DNA from: Myxococcales bacterium
GTDB taxonomy: Bacteria > Myxococcota > UBA796 > SXON01
Reading direction: 5' to 3'
Length of the DNA: 36,011 nt
Assembly (NCBI GenBank): GCA_009692585.1
Contig: SHYX01000046.1
Coordinates: forward strand, 1-36,011
The notes beneath the pieces are model-generated. The model searched no databases, was not told where the DNA came from, and worked only from the letters and a program-made list of their open reading frames with translations. The translations under genes were made by a program, and so were the position numbers. Of the stretch, positions 31,136 through 36,011 are shown one piece after another. Position 1 is the first letter of the stretch. Each line of letters opens with the position of its first letter.

Positions 31136-33034
31136 TTGCCGCCGAGATACTCGGCCCTCCTGATGGTCCTCCTCCTGCTCGTTGTCGCCGCCTGCACCGG
31201 GGTTCCGGTCCACCAACCCGATGCCGACTCCGGGGCTCCGGAGCCCGACGACGAGACCGGCGATTCGGGCCAGAGCGATCCCTACGCGGGCGCCGATCTG
31301 GTGTTGTGGAACGCCACCGCGATCGACGTGGACGGGCGCCAGGAGGCCGTTGCCATCGTGATCGAAGCCGGTCTGATCCGTGGCGTGGTGGTCGTCGCGC
31401 CGGGGGAAAGCGCGCCGGCGGGCGCCGTGGATGCCACCGGGCGCTTCGTCGTCCCCGGGCTGGTCGACCCGCACGTCCACCTTGCGCACGGGGGCAGCAC
31501 GCGGCTGGTGGGCGACACCCTCGGGGGCAACCTGCGCGCGCAGCTGGCCTTCGGCGTGACCCAGGTGGCGGACCTGGGCGGGCCGACCTCGCTCGTCGAC
31601 CTGCGCGACCGACTGGTGGCCCGGGGAGCGCTGGCGCCCCACCTGCTGGTCGGTGGGCCCTTCCTCACCGCCGCCGGTTCCCACCCCTGCGAGACCGCGC
31701 CCGACCCCGACCTCTGCGTGTTCGTCGCCAGCGAAGCCGAGGGGCTCGCCGCGGCCACGGGGCTCCGCGACGCTGGCGCCGACCTCGTGAAGGTGGCGCT
31801 GGCGGACGGCGGCTTCTCCGCCTGGGGGCCTACCGCCCGGCTGGACCTCGACGCGCTGGACGGCATCGTGGCGGCGGGGCTCCCGGTGTACGCCCATGTC
31901 GACACCTCGGCCGACCTGGTCGACGCCCTGGCCCACGGGGTCAGCATCGCCGCGCACACGCCCTTCGACGCGCCCCTGACCCCGGAGGCGATCACCGCCG
32001 CGGGCGGCGCCACCGCGGTGCTCACCACCATCTCGGCCTTCGCCAACGTCGGGCGCCTCGTCGAGGGGAGCCTCGACCCCGCCGATCCGGCGCTGTTGCT
32101 GACCGACACCCAGCGCGCCGCCTGGAGCGCCGTCGCCGCGGATCCGAACGGGCAGCTCGTGGCCGGGTGGGTGGCCGCCAACGCCGAGTGGACCGCGGCC
32201 GCGCGCGCCAACGTGGCCACGCTCGTGGGCGCCGGGGCTCCGGTCATCCCCGCCAGCGACGCCGGCTACTTCTTCGTTCCCCACGGCGCGGGCCTGCACG
32301 ACGAACTGGTCGAGCTGGTCGCCATCGGGCTCACCCCGCGCGAGGCCCTGGTCCGCGCCACCTGGGACGCCCGACGCGCGCTCGGCGTCGACGGCGGACG
32401 GATCGTCGCGGGTCAGCCGGCCGACCTCCTGCTGCTCGCGAGCGATCCAGATGACGATGTCGCCGCCCTCCGCGACCTCGATGCCGTCGTGCTTTCGGGG
32501 GCGTCGTGGAAAGTGGCTGACATCCTCGCGGCGGACCTCCTCGCCGACGGGGACTCCGGCCCCGGTGCCGCCTGCGTCGAACATGCGGACTGTACCTCGG
32601 GCGCCTGCGACGGCCTGGCCCACGCCTGCGCCGGCTCCTGCCCCGTCGCCTACGGCGTGACCGATCAGGACTGCGGCAGCGAGGCGTGGTGCATGCCCGC
32701 CGACGGCTACGGTGACGACGGCGAGTCGGTGTGCCGAAGCGAGGCGACGTGCGATTTGTACGCCCAGGATTGTGGCCCCGACCCTTACGAGCGCGCCTGC
32801 CTGCCCTACGACATGGACACCAACGCCTGCTGGTACGCCGGACCGCGCCGCGCCGGCCAGTCGTGCAGCACCGCGACCGCCGCGACCTCCTGCGAGGCGG
32901 GCGGCTACTGCTCCGCCGTCGATGCGCGCTGCTACGAACTCTGCGATCCCCTCGCGATGGACACCTGTGCGCTGGGGCGCTGCCATCGGTATGATACCTC
33001 GGCGGGTGAGGTGTGGTTCGGGCTGTGTTTTTGA
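31136..33034 (+). CDS. amidohydrolase-family lipoprotein with Cys-rich C-terminal domain
   Basis: TTG 31136 gives MPPRYSALLMVLLLLVVAAC, a signal with a basic start and lipobox VAAC; ATG 31163 would leave no charged n-region. An acidic linker follows. The imidazolonepropionase-like (COG1228-type) amidohydrolase domain covers residues about 55-465. Metal ligands are visible: H113 and H115 in DPHVHL, K219 in DLVKVAL, H254 in YAHVD, H274 in AAHTP and D375 in PASDAGYF. From about 478 to the end there are some 20 Cys in a repeated pattern (CVEHADCTSGACDG, CDLYAQDCG, CYELCDP), probably a disulphide-bonded surface domain. 632 residues. Substrate unknown. Confidence 0.78.
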   Translation: MPPRYSALLMVLLLLVVAACTGVPVHQPDADSGAPEPDDETGDSGQSDPYAGADLVLWNATAIDVDGRQEAVAIVIEAGLIRGVVVVAPGESAPAGAVDATGRFVVPGLVDPHVHLAHGGSTRLVGDTLGGNLRAQLAFGVTQVADLGGPTSLVDLRDRLVARGALAPHLLVGGPFLTAAGSHPCETAPDPDLCVFVASEAEGLAAATGLRDAGADLVKVALADGGFSAWGPTARLDLDALDGIVAAGLPVYAHVDTSADLVDALAHGVSIAAHTPFDAPLTPEAITAAGGATAVLTTISAFANVGRLVEGSLDPADPALLLTDTQRAAWSAVAADPNGQLVAGWVAANAEWTAAARANVATLVGAGAPVIPASDAGYFFVPHGAGLHDELVELVAIGLTPREALVRATWDARRALGVDGGRIVAGQPADLLLLASDPDDDVAALRDLDAVVLSGASWKVADILAADLLADGDSGPGAACVEHADCTSGACDGLAHACAGSCPVAYGVTDQDCGSEAWCMPADGYGDDGESVCRSEATCDLYAQDCGPDPYERACLPYDMDTNACWYAGPRRAGQSCSTATAATSCEAGGYCSAVDARCYELCDPLAMDTCALGRCHRYDTSAGEVWFGLCF

Positions 33035-33055
33035 GCGAGTAGCGCTCCCTGTCCG

Positions 33056-34807
33056 CTACCCGGCCATCGCCCCCAGCCCCTCCCGGTACAGCGCCGCGTA
33101 CTCGCCCTCCAAGGCCAACAGCTCCGCGTGGGTGCCGACCTCGGCCACACGCCCGCCGGCCAGCACCACGATGCGGTCGGCGCGGGTGATCGTGGAGAGG
33201 CGGTGGGCGACGACAAGGCAGGTGCGGTCGGCGAAAAGTCGCTCGATGGCCTCCTGGAGGATGCGCTCGGACACCGGGTCGACGTTGGCGGTGGCCTCGT
33301 CGAGGATGACCAGGGCGGGGTTGCGGGCCAGTGTCCGCGCCAGGCTGACGATCTGGCCCTCGCCCGCGCTCAGGTCGGCGCCGCGGTCGCGGAGCACGTG
33401 CCCCAGTCCTTCGGGGTACTTCTCGGCGATCGTGTCGGCGCCGCTCTCGCGGATGGCGGCTTCGACCCGCGCCGGGTCCAGCGTCGGGTCGTCGAGGGTG
33501 ATGTTGAAGCGCAGCGTGTCGCGGAACAGCTGCACCTCCTGACGCACGCTGCCAACGGCGCGGCGGACGTCGTCGGGGCGGATGCGGTGCAGCTGCACGC
33601 CGTCCACGGTGATGCTGCCTTCGTACCCGTCGTGCACGCGCGCCAGGAGCCGCACCAGCGTGCTCTTGCCGGCGCCGGTGCGCCCGACGACGGCGACGAC
33701 CTCGCCCGGCTGCACCTCCAGGCTGACCCCGTCCAGAATCCACGGCGAGTCGGGCCGGTAGCGGAAACGCAGGTTGTCGAGGACGAGGTGCCCCTTGGCG
33801 TCGGGGAGCGCGCGGTCGCCGGGGGTGATGCGGTCGTCCTGACCAAGCAGCCAGAAGATCTTGTCCAGCGCGGTGGACGCGCGCTGGAGGAAGGTGATCT
33901 TGCCGGAGATCTCGCGGAGCGGGCGGAACAGGCGGTCGATGTAGTCCAGGAACGCCACGATGAGGCCGATCGAGACCGCGGTGGCGGCGTGGGTGGAGCC
34001 CCAGTAGATCATCACCGCGATACACACGCTGGCGATGCCGTCGATGAAGGCGTAAAGCGCCGCATCGTAGACGTTGTTCATCACATTCGCGTCGCGATAG
34101 CGACGGTTCAGCTCGGCGAAGCGTTCGCTCACCCGCAGCTCCAATCCGTACAGCTGGATGACCTCGATGCCGGCGATGCGCTCGGCGGCGTAGGCGTTCA
34201 TCGACGCGAGCGAGTCCCGGATGTCGGCGTACAGGCTACGCATGCGCCGGCGGGTGAACTCGATGACCGCACCGATTGGCGGGCCGAGCAGGCACAGGAG
34301 CGCGGCGAGGCGCCAGTCCAGCCAGAACATCGCTCCCAGCGCGCTGAGCATCAGGCAGATGTCGAGCACCAGCGAGATCGAGCCCGCGGAGAGCGCTTCG
34401 TTGAGCGCCTCGACGTCGCTGGTGGCCCGCGACATGAGCTGGCCGGTGGGCTGCCGCTCGAAGAATCGCTGCGACAACGACAACACCTGCCGGAACAGGG
34501 CATGCCGCAGCCGGAGGATCGAGTTCTCGGCGGCGTTGGCCAGCAGCCAGGTGTAGACGCCCTCGACGACGAAGACCGCGAGGATGGCCGCGAGGTACCA
34601 CGCCGCGTCGGCCTGGAGCCTTTCGCCGGTGCCGGCGGTGATGTGTTCGTCGATGACGCGCTTGAGCAGGAGGGGCTGCAGCGCGCCCAGACCGGCGATG
34701 ACCGGGGTGAGGACCAGCGCCGCGCCGAAACTCCGCGCGTCCGGCCGCAAGAACGGCAGGAGCGAACGCCACGTCCACGGGGCGACCACGGCCTTTTCGC
34801 CGCTCAC
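33056..34807 (-). CDS. ABC exporter half, partner with degenerate signature motif
   Basis: 583 residues: a six-helix exporter TM domain (residues about 25-330) and a nucleotide-binding domain with Walker A GRTGAGKST, Q-loop RQEVQLF, signature LSAGE (instead of LSGGQ), Walker B LVILDEATANVD with the catalytic Glu, and H-loop AHRLS. In heterodimeric multidrug-type exporters (BmrCD/TM287-288 class) one subunit has this pattern. GTG 34807 overlaps the stop of the partner gene (GTGA), so the two are made together. It converges on the amidohydrolase gene 21 bases away. Confidence 0.9.
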   Translation of the reverse strand: MSGEKAVVAPWTWRSLLPFLRPDARSFGAALVLTPVIAGLGALQPLLLKRVIDEHITAGTGERLQADAAWYLAAILAVFVVEGVYTWLLANAAENSILRLRHALFRQVLSLSQRFFERQPTGQLMSRATSDVEALNEALSAGSISLVLDICLMLSALGAMFWLDWRLAALLCLLGPPIGAVIEFTRRRMRSLYADIRDSLASMNAYAAERIAGIEVIQLYGLELRVSERFAELNRRYRDANVMNNVYDAALYAFIDGIASVCIAVMIYWGSTHAATAVSIGLIVAFLDYIDRLFRPLREISGKITFLQRASTALDKIFWLLGQDDRITPGDRALPDAKGHLVLDNLRFRYRPDSPWILDGVSLEVQPGEVVAVVGRTGAGKSTLVRLLARVHDGYEGSITVDGVQLHRIRPDDVRRAVGSVRQEVQLFRDTLRFNITLDDPTLDPARVEAAIRESGADTIAEKYPEGLGHVLRDRGADLSAGEGQIVSLARTLARNPALVILDEATANVDPVSERILQEAIERLFADRTCLVVAHRLSTITRADRIVVLAGGRVAEVGTHAELLALEGEYAALYREGLGAMAG

Positions 34808-36011
34808 GCCGACACCGCGGTGTCGCCGGCGTCGGCCGGGGCGCGTTGGGTGTCCCAGGCATCACGGTAGGGGCCCGGGCGGCCGAGGAGCTGGGCGTGG
34901 GTGCCCTGGTCGACGAGCCGGCCTGCGGCCAGTACCAGGATGAGGTCGGTGTGGACCAAGGCCGACAGGCGGTGGCTGACGATGATGCGCGTGGCCTCGG
35001 TGCGGGCGCGCAACATGGCGAGGAGGTCCCCTTCGGTGCGGTGGTCCACGGCACTGAGCACGTCGTCGAGCAGGACCAGGCTGGCGGGCCGCAACAACCC
35101 GCGCGCCAGCGCCACCCGCTGCCGCTGGCCCCCGGAAAGCGCGATGCCGCGCTCGCCGACGACGGTGTCGAGCCCGGCGGGGAGGGCGGCGAGGTCCGTC
35201 GTCAGCGCTGCATCGTTGGCCGCCGCGGCGACCGCGTCACGGGCTGCACCAAAGCCGATGTTCTCCTCGATGGTCTCCGAGAACAAGAACGGCGTCTGGG
35301 TGACGAGGCACACCCGCGCGCGCCACGCGTCGAGGTCGAGCTCGCGGAGGTCCACGCCGTCCACCAGCACCGTCCCCGGAGGGGGATTCTGCAGTCGTGC
35401 CAGGAGCCGCAGCAGCGTACTCTTGCCGCTGGCGATCGCGCCGTAGATGCCGACCGTCGCCCCCCCGGGAATCGTGGTGGTGATGCCCTGGAGCACCGGG
35501 CGGTCCGGCGCGTCGCCGAAGGCGAAGCTCAGGTCGCGGAAGGTGAGGGTGGGGGCGCGCGTGGGTGCGGGGCGCGCCAGGCCGTGGTCGGGGCGGTCGA
35601 CCGGCTCGTCGAGCACCAGGTAGATGCGCTCCAACGACGCCTCGGCGCGCTGGAAGACCGGGAGCAGCCAGCCCAACATGCGCATCGGCATCACGACGAA
35701 GGCCACCAGCGCGACGAAGGCGGCCAGCTCGCCGGCGGTGAGGTCGCCGCTGCGCACGGCGCCGCCGCCGACCGCAAGCAGTCCCCAGGTGGCCACGCCA
35801 CCGGCCACGGTCAAGAGCGGAAACGCGATCACCCGCAGCCGCGTCATCTTCAGGCTCGATTCACGCAGGTTCGCGGCGCGGTCATCGAGACGACGCGTGA
35901 AGGTCTCCTCGGCGCAGAAACCCTGCACGGTCGCGACCCCTTGGAAGCTGCCGAGCAGCTCGTCCGCCAGCTCGCCAAGCTGCTTCTGCGAGGCCCGCTG
36001 CATCGCCATGA
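34804..36011 (-). CDS. ABC exporter half, partner with degenerate Walker B (5' end outside window)
   Basis: About 400 C-terminal residues are present; the start lies right of the window. The visible part begins in the cytoplasmic coupling region (LGELADELLGSFQGVATVQG), has the last TM helices, and then a nucleotide-binding domain with Walker A GAIASGKST, TQTPFLF Q-loop, canonical LSGGQRQ, Walker B LVLLDDVLSAVD where the catalytic Glu is Asp, and H-loop SHRLS. This complements the other subunit: the Walker B Asp of this protein and the LSAGE of the partner would form the inactive ATP site, leaving one consensus site. Substrate unknown; transported drugs, lipids or peptides are possible. Confidence 0.9.
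   Translation of the reverse strand, partial: MAMQRASQKQLGELADELLGSFQGVATVQGFCAEETFTRRLDDRAANLRESSLKMTRLRVIAFPLLTVAGGVATWGLLAVGGGAVRSGDLTAGELAAFVALVAFVVMPMRMLGWLLPVFQRAEASLERIYLVLDEPVDRPDHGLARPAPTRAPTLTFRDLSFAFGDAPDRPVLQGITTTIPGGATVGIYGAIASGKSTLLRLLARLQNPPPGTVLVDGVDLRELDLDAWRARVCLVTQTPFLFSETIEENIGFGAARDAVAAAANDAALTTDLAALPAGLDTVVGERGIALSGGQRQRVALARGLLRPASLVLLDDVLSAVDHRTEGDLLAMLRARTEATRIIVSHRLSALVHTDLILVLAAGRLVDQGTHAQLLGRPGPYRDAWDTQRAPADAGDTAVSA

Noticed and set aside
33128..34870. Long plus-strand open frame opposite the ABC exporter
   Set aside because: The minus strand has all ABC motifs; the plus frame is a compositional shadow.
1..36011. tRNA or rRNA genes
   Set aside because: No cloverleaf with a T-loop GTTCGA-type motif and CCA-side pairing, and no rRNA signature, was found on reading either strand; a covariance scan was not possible.

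Overview
The window is GC-rich bacterial DNA whose gene content suggests an uncultured member of the Myxococcota (former Deltaproteobacteria). The reasons are the many secreted lipoproteins with Asp/Thr/Ala linkers after the lipobox Cys, VCBS/CARDB-type surface lipoproteins, DUF1501 and CxxCH proteins, a caspase-like protein, a long Lys/Glu-rich outer-membrane protein, and very frequent 4-base stop/start overlaps (ATGA, GTGA, TTGA). The assignment is inference from gene families; no rRNA or tRNA gene was seen.

Left part (1-4289): the 3' end of an unidentified gene, the N-terminal part of a small membrane or secreted protein on the minus strand, then a short plus-strand operon of an LPG-synthase-type flippase-like membrane protein, a GT-C-like glycosyltransferase and a truncated NAD-dependent epimerase. 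A 16-base poly-G tract lies inside a possible promoter for this operon. Valine codon choice changes from mostly GTG to more GTC near 3.9-4.2 kb, where the epimerase breaks off, so this may be a rearrangement or assembly junction.

Second part (4290-11602): four translationally overlapping genes encode a CHASE4-GGDEF-EAL c-di-GMP enzyme, two lipoproteins with one CxxCH motif each, and a Tat-exported DUF1501 protein. They are followed by a hypothetical protein, the ribosome-rescue hydrolase ArfB and a stand-alone receiver protein. A decayed 785-bp IS630-family element sits exactly in the CTAG containing the receiver's stop codon. It has kept both inverted repeats, has lost most of its transposase, and carries a 51-bp tandem repeat.

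Third part (12.7-22.4 kb): a thiolase, a small anchored protein and a caspase-like protein lacking the catalytic Cys. Then come an arylsulfotransferase-like lipoprotein, a secreted PEP-synthase-like lipoprotein, and a graveyard of surface-lipoprotein genes (one with a stop and a frameshift, one with a large internal deletion, one signal-peptide stub). A lower-GC membrane gene and a fragment of a type ISP restriction helicase mark foreign DNA.

Fourth part (22.4-28.5 kb): a minus-strand operon of meaB, an ECHDC1-like crotonase (candidate acyl-CoA decarboxylase or proofreading enzyme) and a small lipoprotein. Upstream of it are two tandem copies of an apparently structured element: a hairpin with compensatory base changes, an identical 18-base box, and a second GC hairpin. 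Then come a small lipoprotein, a repeat-rich OMP and purE.

Right end (28.5-36 kb): an orphan SPASM domain left between purE and purK, purK, an RlmM/FtsJ-like methyltransferase, an amidohydrolase lipoprotein with a Cys-rich tail, and a heterodimeric ABC exporter that runs off the window edge.
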